A stretch of 64,000 nucleotides of DNA. Source: Bacillota bacterium. Its GTDB lineage: Bacteria; Bacillota; Clostridia; Christensenellales; SZUA-584. Numbering within the stretch: position 1 is the first letter of the stretch; every line of letters starts with the position of its first letter. The stretch is from positions 1 to 64,000 of the forward strand of contig JAEYLC010000001.1 in the NCBI GenBank assembly GCA_023461435.1. Direction: 5' to 3'. The notes below the pieces were generated by a model. The model was given only the letters and a program-made list of their open reading frames with translations. It made no database searches and had not been told where the DNA came from. Shown here in pieces: positions 9,146 through 15,740 of this stretch. The translations under genes and the position numbers were made by a program.

Positions 9146-9257
9146 TTCCTTTTCCTCTCTGCTATTATGGTACTCTCTTCTGTCAAAAAGCAGCCACTAG
9201 CTATTTATACCAAGACAATAAAATAGTGATATACTGTCCTCATCCGATTGCATAGAC

Positions 9258-9286
9258 AATATACCACTCAAACTATGTTGTGTCAA
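9258..9286 (-). promoter_or_regulatory. Predicted sigma-A promoter of the region 1 catabolic operon
   Basis: Minus-strand TTGACA (9281-9286) and TATATT (9258-9263) are exactly 17 bases apart, about 110 bases before the cyclase start. It is a near-consensus promoter and should be strong unless repressed. Confidence 0.75.
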
Positions 9287-9291
9287 TTATT

Positions 9292-9331
9292 TTATTGTTA
9301 TTTTACTGGTTTATTATTGTTTACTTATTGG
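9292..9331. promoter_or_regulatory. Phased TTATTG repeats, probable DeoR-type operator
   Basis: TTATTGTT occurs at 9292-9299 and again at 9314-9321 (22 bases apart), and TTATTGG at 9325-9331 (11 further). The spacing is close to whole helical turns and the cluster lies directly upstream of the operon -35. An inverted CAATAA is at 9216-9221 downstream. This is the expected layout for a DeoR-family repressor, whose gene is adjacent. Confidence 0.5.
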
Positions 9332-9336
9332 TATGT

Positions 9337-10107
9337 TTATGGGCTCGTAGTTGTTAACAGTTTGACGCCATAATTATCAGCAATTTCCTGCATTTCCGGA
9401 GTGCTTTTCTCACACACCCAATAATCAAACTTGTTCAAATGCGAGAAATTGATCATCGCGGCACTCTTGAACTTTTCAAAATCAGTCATCAATATCGAGC
9501 ACTCGCTGATACTCAGCACCATTTCCTTGAGCTTTGCATCCACCGCCGATGCAACCGATATATCTCCGCTGCCGGAAACGCCCCTGGCGCCGATAAATGC
9601 TTTCTTTATGTTATAGTTTTTCAGGCTATCGATCGTCTCAAGGCTTATGAAGGAATTCATCTCTCGGTTGAGCTTCCCCGGCAGCGAGAAAACAGTGAAA
9701 CCATTTTCTCTGAAAGATTGATTAATAACGTTGACGTTATTTGTAATAATCGTTAATTGCTGCGGCAGCTGATTTCCTTTCGCTACAAGAAAAGATGTTG
9801 TCGTTCCGGCATCAATGTAGATGAGGTCACCCTCCTCCAAAAGAGTGGCTGCCAGCCTGCCAACCTCCTTTTTTGATTCCTTGTTTTTCTCTGTACGCTC
9901 CTGATACGAGGTCGGAACTCGCGTGGTGATAACCGAGACACCTCCGTATTTTTTTTCTATCACCCCTTTTTCCACCAGCTCAGCAACATCTGATCTCGCC
10001 GTATTCTTTGAAATTTCAAATACCTCACAAAGCTCATCCATTGAAACAAAGTCATGATCGATGACGTATTGCTCCATTTTTTTCAATCGCACATTTTTTA
10101 CAATCAT
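9337..10107 (-). CDS. DeoR/GlpR-family transcriptional regulator
   Basis: A repressor of about 256 residues. The N-terminal winged helix-turn-helix (MDELCEVFEISKNTARSDVA, then LVEKGVIEKKYGGV) is followed by a DeoRC sensor domain with IYIDAGTTTSFLV and IGARGVSGSGDISVASAVDA. Family members respond to sugar phosphates. It sits upstream of and co-directional with the sugar operon, with its own promoter and palindromes. The start is uncertain: ATG at 10107 gives a normal N-terminus, but GGAGG is about 15 bases away; an in-frame GTG at 10131 is the alternative. Confidence 0.85.
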   Translation of the reverse strand: MIVKNVRLKKMEQYVIDHDFVSMDELCEVFEISKNTARSDVAELVEKGVIEKKYGGVSVITTRVPTSYQERTEKNKESKKEVGRLAATLLEEGDLIYIDAGTTTSFLVAKGNQLPQQLTIITNNVNVINQSFRENGFTVFSLPGKLNREMNSFISLETIDSLKNYNIKKAFIGARGVSGSGDISVASAVDAKLKEMVLSISECSILMTDFEKFKSAAMINFSHLNKFDYWVCEKSTPEMQEIADNYGVKLLTTTSP

Positions 10108-10146
10108 TTTGTCGATCGGTAACCTCCGCACAAAAAATATAACAAC

Positions 10147-10185
10147 AACTTACTGATAAGTTACAATATTTATGACAAGTTGTCA
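10147..10185. promoter_or_regulatory. Two palindromes in the DeoR promoter
   Basis: AACTTA-CTGA-TAAGTT (10147-10162) overlaps the -10, and TGACAA-G-TTGTCA (10173-10185) covers most of the -35. Both are perfect inverted repeats. Their position is what autorepression by the encoded regulator would need. Confidence 0.5.
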
Positions 10186-10186
10186 A
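10158..10186 (-). promoter_or_regulatory. Predicted promoter of the DeoR-type regulator
   Basis: Minus-strand TTGACA (10181-10186) and TAACTT (10158-10163) lie 17 bases apart, about 50 bases before the ATG at 10107. Confidence 0.55.
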
Positions 10187-10294
10187 CCAACGTATGATCA
10201 ACATGATATCAATGCAATTATCGAGCTTAATTAGTACACTATAAATATTGGTGTATCCTTTCTAAATAAGAACACTGCTTGCCAGATATGCAAT

Positions 10295-10317
10295 CCCCCA
10301 GGCGGCATGCCTATAGT
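10295..10317 (+). repeat. Direct repeat, left copy (flanks the DUF4143 ATPase)
   Basis: This 23-bp sequence begins CCCCCAGGCGGCATGCC and recurs at 11663-11685 with one mismatch. It encodes PPGGMPIV if read in frame, and continues as a 12-codon peptide beginning MPIVEIK. That start resembles the N-terminus of 4-oxalocrotonate tautomerases, but no full tautomerase gene follows. Confidence 0.7.
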
Positions 10318-10352
10318 CGAAATTAAGAAAGCTCTCATTACATAAGTCAACT

Positions 10353-10374
10353 TTTTATGGTTATAACCATAAAA
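10353..10374. promoter_or_regulatory. Perfect 22-bp palindrome upstream of the DUF4143 gene
   Basis: The arms TTTTATGGTTA and TAACCATAAAA meet with no spacer. It lies about 60 bases before the ATG at 10437. Perfect symmetry suggests an operator for a dimeric regulator; the regulator is unknown. Confidence 0.6.
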
Positions 10375-10436
10375 GCTATTGACTCCGGGCGTATAAATCG
10401 GTATAGTTTGCGTATAATGGGAATGAGGTGATATCT

Positions 10437-11648
10437 ATGATAAAACGTCCTCAGTATACAGAGCAAATAGCGCCGTATATAGATGCCCCGCTAATTAAAA
10501 TATTAACCGGTGTAAGACGCTGCGGGAAATCCACGATACTGCTCCTGATCATGGATGAATTAAAATCTCGTGGAATATCAGAACAAAACATCCTTCATTA
10601 TAATTTCGATTCTTTGAAGTATGACGACATTAAAGACGCGAAAAGCCTATATAAAGAAGTTCAAAGCAAGTTAAATCCTAATGGAAAAACCTATCTCTTT
10701 CTGGATGAAATTCAAGAAATCAAAAATTGGGAGAAAGCTGTAAACAGCTTTATGAATGACTTTGATGTGGACATTTATGTGACTGGTTCCAACTCGCGAA
10801 TGATGTCTTCCGAAATATCCACATATCTTACGGGTCGGTATGTATCGTTTCGGGTATTTCCATTATGCTTTGCAGAATACTTGAGTTTTAAGAAAACATA
10901 TATGACCGTGGAATCTCCGCATTCAGAGCTGGCTAATTATCTAGCGATAGGAGGCTTTCCCGCTCTTCATCTGCGAGCCTATACGCAAAACGAAGCATAT
11001 ACAATCGTTCGCGATATATACAATTCCACTATATTTACAGATATCGTTCAACGTAATCAGATCAGGAAAACCGACCAACTTGAACGTATCGTTAAGTTCG
11101 TTTTTGATAATGTTGGCCGAACATTTTCCGCCAACTCAATTTCATCATATTTGAAGGGGCAGCATAGAAGCGTTGATATCGAGACAGTTTATAGCTATCT
11201 CTCTAAACTTGAAAGTGCATATATTTTGCATCGCTGCTCTCGGTATGATCTCCAAGGGAAAGAAATATTGAAAACTCAAGAAAAGTTCTATCTGGCCGAT
11301 CCAGCATTTAAATACAGCGTTCTCGGTTATTCGCCGACATCGGTTGCCGCAATGCTTGAAAATCTCGTATACCTAGAACTTCTGCGGCGGGGCTATGGAG
11401 TATATGTTGGAAAGCTTAACAATGCCGAAGTGGATTTTGTTGCACAAAAACAAAACGAGCGCTTATATATACAGGTTACAAAAGAGATAACCGAACAGAC
11501 AACGGAAATACGTGAATATGAGAGATTGCTTGGTATCCGAGATAATTATCCAAAGTATGTTCTTCGTACCGATGATTTTGCAGCTGGAAACTATGAGGGC
11601 ATCAAAACAATGCACGTTGCAGATTTTCTGTTAAGCAAAGAATTCTGA
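10437..11648 (+). CDS. AAA-family ATPase with DUF4143 domain
   Basis: About 403 residues. The N-terminal P-loop reads LTGVRRCGKSTIL and Walker B is KTYLFLDEIQEI, followed by VTGSNSRMM (sensor-like). The C-terminal DUF4143 domain includes KFYLADPAFKYSVLGY and the nuclease-like VDFVAQKQNERLYIQVTKEI. Homologues are common accessory genes, often in defence or mobile contexts, with no agreed function. I choose the ATG at 10437, since GAGGTG lies just upstream; an in-frame GTG at 10428 is also possible. It is on the plus strand between direct repeats, unlike its neighbours, so it is probably acquired. Confidence 0.85.
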   Translation: MIKRPQYTEQIAPYIDAPLIKILTGVRRCGKSTILLLIMDELKSRGISEQNILHYNFDSLKYDDIKDAKSLYKEVQSKLNPNGKTYLFLDEIQEIKNWEKAVNSFMNDFDVDIYVTGSNSRMMSSEISTYLTGRYVSFRVFPLCFAEYLSFKKTYMTVESPHSELANYLAIGGFPALHLRAYTQNEAYTIVRDIYNSTIFTDIVQRNQIRKTDQLERIVKFVFDNVGRTFSANSISSYLKGQHRSVDIETVYSYLSKLESAYILHRCSRYDLQGKEILKTQEKFYLADPAFKYSVLGYSPTSVAAMLENLVYLELLRRGYGVYVGKLNNAEVDFVAQKQNERLYIQVTKEITEQTTEIREYERLLGIRDNYPKYVLRTDDFAAGNYEGIKTMHVADFLLSKEF

Positions 11649-11662
11649 GGATATTTGAGTCA

Positions 11663-11685
11663 CCCCCAGGCGGTATGCCTATAGT
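11663..11685 (+). repeat. Direct repeat, right copy
   Basis: A 23-bp match (one mismatch) to 10295-10317, starting 15 bases after the ATPase gene. In frame it encodes PPGGMPIV and continues MPIVQIYTREG before a stop, again like the first residues of a tautomerase. Confidence 0.7.
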
Positions 11686-12013
11686 TCAAATATATACGCG
11701 CGAAGGCTAAAAGGCCTGTTTTAAGGGATCTTTACAACCTCAATTAGGTTAAAAATAATCAGAAAAGCTTTCTTTCATATAAGCTTTTATTTAAAAGTAA
11801 TATAAATGTAGTATAGGCAACCGAATGAAACAAATCCCGATTTCTATATGATCTTTAAGTCTACTCTAACAGGAGGGCATAATCGTCTTTGTCATTTTTC
11901 GAATTATCTTTTTGCGCACCGCCTTATCCTGCTTACCACCATTTCATGAGTCGGTTTTATTGGGTTCTTGCTGACAAAATGCCTGAATCCATGATGAATA
12001 CTGGGGTCCCACG
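11686..12013. other. Gene-poor stretch
   Basis: AT-rich sequence between the right direct repeat and the tRNA remnant. I see no supported gene; open frames here lack ribosome sites and family features. Confidence 0.5.
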
Positions 12014-12065
12014 TTCTTCCATGGTAAGGAAGGGGTCATCGATTCAAATCCGATTAGCGGCTCCA
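12014..12065 (+). pseudogene. 3' half of a tRNA-Thr(GGT) gene (remnant or attachment-site copy)
   Basis: The anticodon arm CTTCC-ATGGTAA-GGAAG is intact (anticodon GGT at 12023-12025, T33 present). It is followed by a five-base variable loop, a T arm with loop TTCAAAT, the acceptor strand TAGCGGC, discriminator T and encoded CCA. The T stem has an A-C mismatch at the normally invariant G53-C61 pair. Upstream there is no D arm and no GCCGCTA to pair with the acceptor, so only the 3' half is present. This is the usual form left by integration at, or excision from, a tRNA gene. Confidence 0.7.
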
Positions 12066-12071
12066 GGACAT

Positions 12072-12109
12072 AGCTCCAAATTCCCGCATACGGTGATTGG
12101 AGCTTTTTT
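12072..12109 (+). terminator. Intrinsic terminator behind the tRNA remnant
   Basis: AGCTCCAA (12072-12079) pairs with TTGGAGCT (12097-12104), and a run of T follows on the plus strand. Confidence 0.75.
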
Positions 12110-12156
12110 ATTCTGCCGGTAAATTTGTTGATATTTTTGAAATTTGAGAACCTAAC

Positions 12157-12185
12157 TTGACACCCGTTCATAACTTCAATATGAT
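12157..12185 (+). promoter_or_regulatory. Near-consensus promoter of the 77-residue gene
   Basis: TTGACA (12157-12162), 17-base spacer, TATGAT (12180-12185). The gene starts about 55 bases downstream. Confidence 0.75.
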
Positions 12186-12241
12186 ATGATATATTTCTAT
12201 TATTTATCATTAAAGTTAATAATTTATGTGGAGGGAGAACT

Positions 12242-12475
12242 ATGGGCGATTGGTCACTGGTAAAAGATCAAAAAGGAATTATAGGTATGTGGGTGAAGGA
12301 TGCAAAAGATGCCCAGGACCGGAATCTGCTTTCTTTTTTGCTGATATCTAAGAATATTCCGGATGAATTTCTGATGATAATAGAAACCGGGCATTACCGC
12401 ATAATCCCCAACACTTATGACGACGCCGGCGGCTGTTTTATTATGTTTAAGAATGAATTAGCGCCCGGCGAATAG
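12242..12475 (+). CDS. Small hypothetical protein (77 residues)
   Basis: A small soluble acidic protein with good signals: a consensus promoter at 12157-12185 and GGAGGGAGAA just before the ATG. It has no signal peptide or transmembrane segment. The pattern NLLSFLLISKNIPDEFLMII then IIPNTYDDAGGCFIMF suggests a small alpha/beta fold. I do not recognise a family. It is one of only three plus-strand genes here, and it lies next to the tRNA remnant. Confidence 0.65.
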   Translation: MGDWSLVKDQKGIIGMWVKDAKDAQDRNLLSFLLISKNIPDEFLMIIETGHYRIIPNTYDDAGGCFIMFKNELAPGE

Positions 12476-12514
12476 ATCCGCAAACGAAACCGCATAAATT
12501 CAGATTGTGGCGCA

Positions 12515-13687
12515 TTAAATATCCGTCTTATTTTCTTTGCGTATCGTAAAACGAGGCACAAAGTAAAACGACAGCGTGATTAGCAAAAACAACACCACAG
12601 GAACAAAGAGCGATACGCGCATGCCCAGAGCGTCCCCCATGATCCCCATCAGATAGGGCACAATGGACATCCCGATACCGCCGCTTGCTACCAGCATCGC
12701 AAAAACGGTTCCCGTGCTGCGCCTGTACCGTTCAGTTCCATAGGTCAGTATCAGCCCCCATTGGCTTGAGCACGCGAGCCCGAGCAGAACGATGACCGCC
12801 CAAACGAGAATATCTTCCTTGACAATACTCATCAGCGCACAAATGATGCCCGCGAAAACCGCGAGCACCATCACGAGCTTGCGGACATCGAGCTTTTTGA
12901 TAAACGCGGCTATCACCAGCCTTCCGGCCGTCACCGATATCCAGAACACAGCGACCGCGAGGCTGGATTCCATGGTTGAGAACCCGAGATTCTCATCCGT
13001 AAACGTGGACATCCATCCCCATCCGCTGGATTCTGAGCCGGTATACAAGAACATGCATAAGCAAATAAGCAGAAATTTCTTATCAACGATCAGGTTCCTG
13101 ACACCCTTGATATCGATTTTTTCGCTTTTTGGCAGGGACGGCAGCCTGTTGACCATAAACAAAACAGTGACACAGGCCAGAATCCAGCCAAGCACCTGAT
13201 AAACAACCCGCCACGATACACCGTTCTGATAAGCCATACCGGCCAATATCGGCCCGGCAATCGCGCCCAGCCCAAAAAAGACCTGCATGAAGTTCAAATG
13301 AAAAACACTGTTCCCGAGAGTCACATCCGAAAGCAACGCGTTCGACATCATCTCCAGCACACCCATTCCGCCGCCGAGAAAAAACAGGGCGATACAAAGC
13401 CATGTAAATTCATGTATCATCGAAAAAAGAAGAGATACAACAGTCAGAATGATCATCGCACCGGCCAGCGTCTTCTTTTTCCCGATATGATCCGAAACAA
13501 CGCCTGAAAGCAGCACAAAAACTGTAAAGCCGACAAACTGGCACATAAGCAGCATGCCCATCTGTGACAGGCTCAACGAAAGATCCCCGGATATCTGCGG
13601 CAGCGTGGGACTGATCATCGTGATAAATACCGCACTCAACAGATTCATGGCATAACACAAAACCGTGGACATTTTTTTCGCGTTCAT
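12515..13687 (-). CDS. Major facilitator superfamily transporter
   Basis: About 390 residues with twelve predicted helices. The loop 2-3 signature reads GVVSDHIGKKKTLAG, typical of MFS carriers. I choose ATG at 13687, with GGAG five bases away, over an in-frame codon at 13705. As last gene after a PfkB kinase, activase and glycyl radical enzyme it may import the substrate of that enzyme or export a product. Substrate not identifiable. Confidence 0.82.
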   Translation of the reverse strand: MNAKKMSTVLCYAMNLLSAVFITMISPTLPQISGDLSLSLSQMGMLLMCQFVGFTVFVLLSGVVSDHIGKKKTLAGAMIILTVVSLLFSMIHEFTWLCIALFFLGGGMGVLEMMSNALLSDVTLGNSVFHLNFMQVFFGLGAIAGPILAGMAYQNGVSWRVVYQVLGWILACVTVLFMVNRLPSLPKSEKIDIKGVRNLIVDKKFLLICLCMFLYTGSESSGWGWMSTFTDENLGFSTMESSLAVAVFWISVTAGRLVIAAFIKKLDVRKLVMVLAVFAGIICALMSIVKEDILVWAVIVLLGLACSSQWGLILTYGTERYRRSTGTVFAMLVASGGIGMSIVPYLMGIMGDALGMRVSLFVPVVLFLLITLSFYFVPRFTIRKENKTDI

Positions 13688-13743
13688 ACTCGCTCCATTC
13701 AACAACAGCGTTATTCACTATTCGATCGGTCAACGATACAAAA

Positions 13744-14727
13744 CTACAGGGATTCCCACCCATATGTCTTTAGAAAGCTTTCAACCGTCTCTCTGTCCGG
13801 CATATTTCTTGCGCCGATGTTTCGGGCCTTTAAATAGCCGCAAGCGTTGCCAAGCCGGGCGGCTTTCTCAACAGGATAGCCGTTCAAATAACCGTAAAGG
13901 AAACCACCCTGAAAGGCATCGCCGGCGCCCGTCGTGTCCCGTACGTCCGGTAGCTCGAAGCCGGTCACCGTCGTACTCATGATTTCTCCATCCTGCTTCC
14001 ATGCCGCCACGCAGCCTTTTTCCCCGATCGTGATAATCAGCACACGCATGCCATATTCGGCCAATATGCTCTCCGCAGCCTTTTCCATATCTGTCTCGTC
14101 TGTCAGATCGGCCACCGCGTCCTTGCACAGCTTGATGATATCGACCTTCCCAAGCGTTTTTCTCAGCAGCTCCGGGTCAGAATAACGGTATTCGTATAAA
14201 AAACGCGGCGCGATGTCGATATCCATCGAGGTGATAACGCCGCTTTCACTGCACATTTCCGCCACCCTGTAAAGCGGCGCCATCGGCATCTGCAGCATCT
14301 CCATATGCACGGCCCTTGCAGCGCGTATATAATCGCCCGCCCGCTCGATCTCTTCAATGGTGAACATGCCTTTTTCACTCATGGGATGCATGATATGGCA
14401 GCGCTCTCCGCTGCTTGGATTCACCATCACCCATGCGAGCGAGCTGCGCTCTTCGGGCACCCGCCAGCAATAAGTGCAATCCAGATCATCGGCGGTCAGC
14501 TCACGCTCGATGATATCGGCGTATTCATCATCACCCATCTTGCCGATATGTCCGCAGGAGCAGCCCAGATTTTTGATCATGGTCACGCAATCCAGCGCCA
14601 CACCCGATGCCTTTGGCGGCACGTAATCCACAGAGTTGATCTTTTGCTCGGCCTCAGGAAACTTTGTAATAAAGGCAATAATGTCGCAATTAAGCGCCCC
14701 GATTGAAATCACTTTTTTTGTCTCCAT
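13744..14727 (-). CDS. PfkB-family carbohydrate kinase
   Basis: A 327-residue ribokinase-fold kinase. The C-terminal signature VRDTTGAGDAFQGGFLYGYL carries the catalytic Asp and anion hole, and the N-terminus is VISIGALNCDIIAFITKFPE. The ATG at 14727 is preceded by AGGAGA at seven bases; an upstream ATG at 14745 overlaps the activase stop but has a poorer site. It probably phosphorylates the substrate or product of the neighbouring glycyl radical enzyme. Confidence 0.85.
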   Translation of the reverse strand: METKKVISIGALNCDIIAFITKFPEAEQKINSVDYVPPKASGVALDCVTMIKNLGCSCGHIGKMGDDEYADIIERELTADDLDCTYCWRVPEERSSLAWVMVNPSSGERCHIMHPMSEKGMFTIEEIERAGDYIRAARAVHMEMLQMPMAPLYRVAEMCSESGVITSMDIDIAPRFLYEYRYSDPELLRKTLGKVDIIKLCKDAVADLTDETDMEKAAESILAEYGMRVLIITIGEKGCVAAWKQDGEIMSTTVTGFELPDVRDTTGAGDAFQGGFLYGYLNGYPVEKAARLGNACGYLKARNIGARNMPDRETVESFLKTYGWESL

Positions 14728-14741
14728 AACAGTTTCTCCTT

Positions 14742-15659
14742 TCATACCTCGATATGTGTTTCCGGAAAGATATTTTTCATCGCCGCCGCCAGCCGGTCCA
14801 CCTTTTCATTCGGAATTGGCTCGAAGCGGGACATTTTATATGCGGTATCCATCGCACCATGCTTGGCTTCCGCCAGCTTATGAAACGGCAGTATATCCAG
14901 CCTTTCCACATTCGTCAGGCCCGCAGCGAACCGCGCAATGCTTTCCACTTCCTCCACCGTATCGTTGAACGTGGGGATTATTGGGACACGTATAATTATC
15001 TTTGCGTTGGCGGCCGCCAGCCGTTTGGCGTTTTCTTTAATAATCCTGTTGTCCTGTCCCGTAAATCTTTGATGCTTATTCTCGTCAATATGCTTGATAT
15101 CGAATAAAAAAAGATTGATATACTCAAAGCACTTTTCTATATGGCACCAGGGAACAGCGCCGCTGGTCTCCACAGCCGTATGCAGATTGTTTGCTTTCGC
15201 ATGCCGAAGCAGTTCACACACGAATTCCGACTGAAAAAACGGCTCTCCGCCCGACAGCGTGATGCCACCGCCGCTCTGCTCATAAAAAACCGAGTCCCTC
15301 AGAGCGATGTCGAGCACCTGCGCCACCGTCATCTCGACGCCGGATATCTCCCGCGCCCCCTGCGGGCACGCTTCAACGCACAAGCCGCACATATCGCAAA
15401 GCTGGCGGTCCGTCACGCACTCGCCGTCTTTCATAGCTATCGCGCTTTTGGGGCAGGCTGAAACACAGCTTCCGCAGTGCGTGCATTGCTTTTTCCAGAT
15501 AAACAGAGTCTTGCTTTGCAAACCTTCGGGGTTTGCGCACCATAAACACCGCAGAGGGCATCCTGACAGGAAGATCAACGTGCGTATACCCGGCCCGTCA
15601 TGCAGCGCATGGCGTTCAATATTGAAAATTCGTCCCTTGATCTGATCCGTTTGCGTCAT
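14742..15659 (-). CDS. Glycyl-radical enzyme activating protein (radical SAM) 1
   Basis: A 305-residue radical SAM activase. The cluster motif C-x3-C-x2-C is in FLSGCPLRCLWCANPEG, after GPGIRTLIF. An inserted ferredoxin-like region binds two further clusters (CTHCGSCVSACP and CDMCGLCVEACP), which marks it as a non-PFL type activase. Conserved TLSGGEPFFQ follows. It uses S-adenosylmethionine to place the glycyl radical on a partner, most likely the enzyme encoded immediately upstream (15741-18149). A hairpin separates the two genes. Confidence 0.92.
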   Translation of the reverse strand: MTQTDQIKGRIFNIERHALHDGPGIRTLIFLSGCPLRCLWCANPEGLQSKTLFIWKKQCTHCGSCVSACPKSAIAMKDGECVTDRQLCDMCGLCVEACPQGAREISGVEMTVAQVLDIALRDSVFYEQSGGGITLSGGEPFFQSEFVCELLRHAKANNLHTAVETSGAVPWCHIEKCFEYINLFLFDIKHIDENKHQRFTGQDNRIIKENAKRLAAANAKIIIRVPIIPTFNDTVEEVESIARFAAGLTNVERLDILPFHKLAEAKHGAMDTAYKMSRFEPIPNEKVDRLAAAMKNIFPETHIEV

Positions 15660-15694
15660 TAATTTACCTCGGTGATGTTTGTTTGCAAGTGAGT

Positions 15695-15719
15695 CTCCGC
15701 TCCCTTTTGGGGAGCGGAG
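15695..15719 (-). other. Intercistronic stem-loop after glycyl radical enzyme 1
   Basis: Perfect 10-bp arms CTCCGCTCCC and GGGAGCGGAG flank a five-base loop. No U-run follows in the direction of transcription, so read-through into the activase is expected. It is well placed to protect the enzyme's message and keep the activase at lower dose. Confidence 0.7.
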
Positions 15720-15740
15720 CTAAAAAAATATAAGGAGGAA

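Noticed and set aside
11981..12065. Complete tRNA-Thr gene
   Set aside because: The sequence before the anticodon arm cannot form an acceptor or D arm, so only the 3' half is supported.
11889..12210. Short frames on both strands across the tRNA remnant
   Set aside because: They overlap the tRNA half and terminator and have no protein features.
15695..15735. Intrinsic terminator between glycyl radical enzyme 1 and its activase
   Set aside because: The A/T run lies on the wrong side for leftward transcription; a U-run does not follow the hairpin in that direction.
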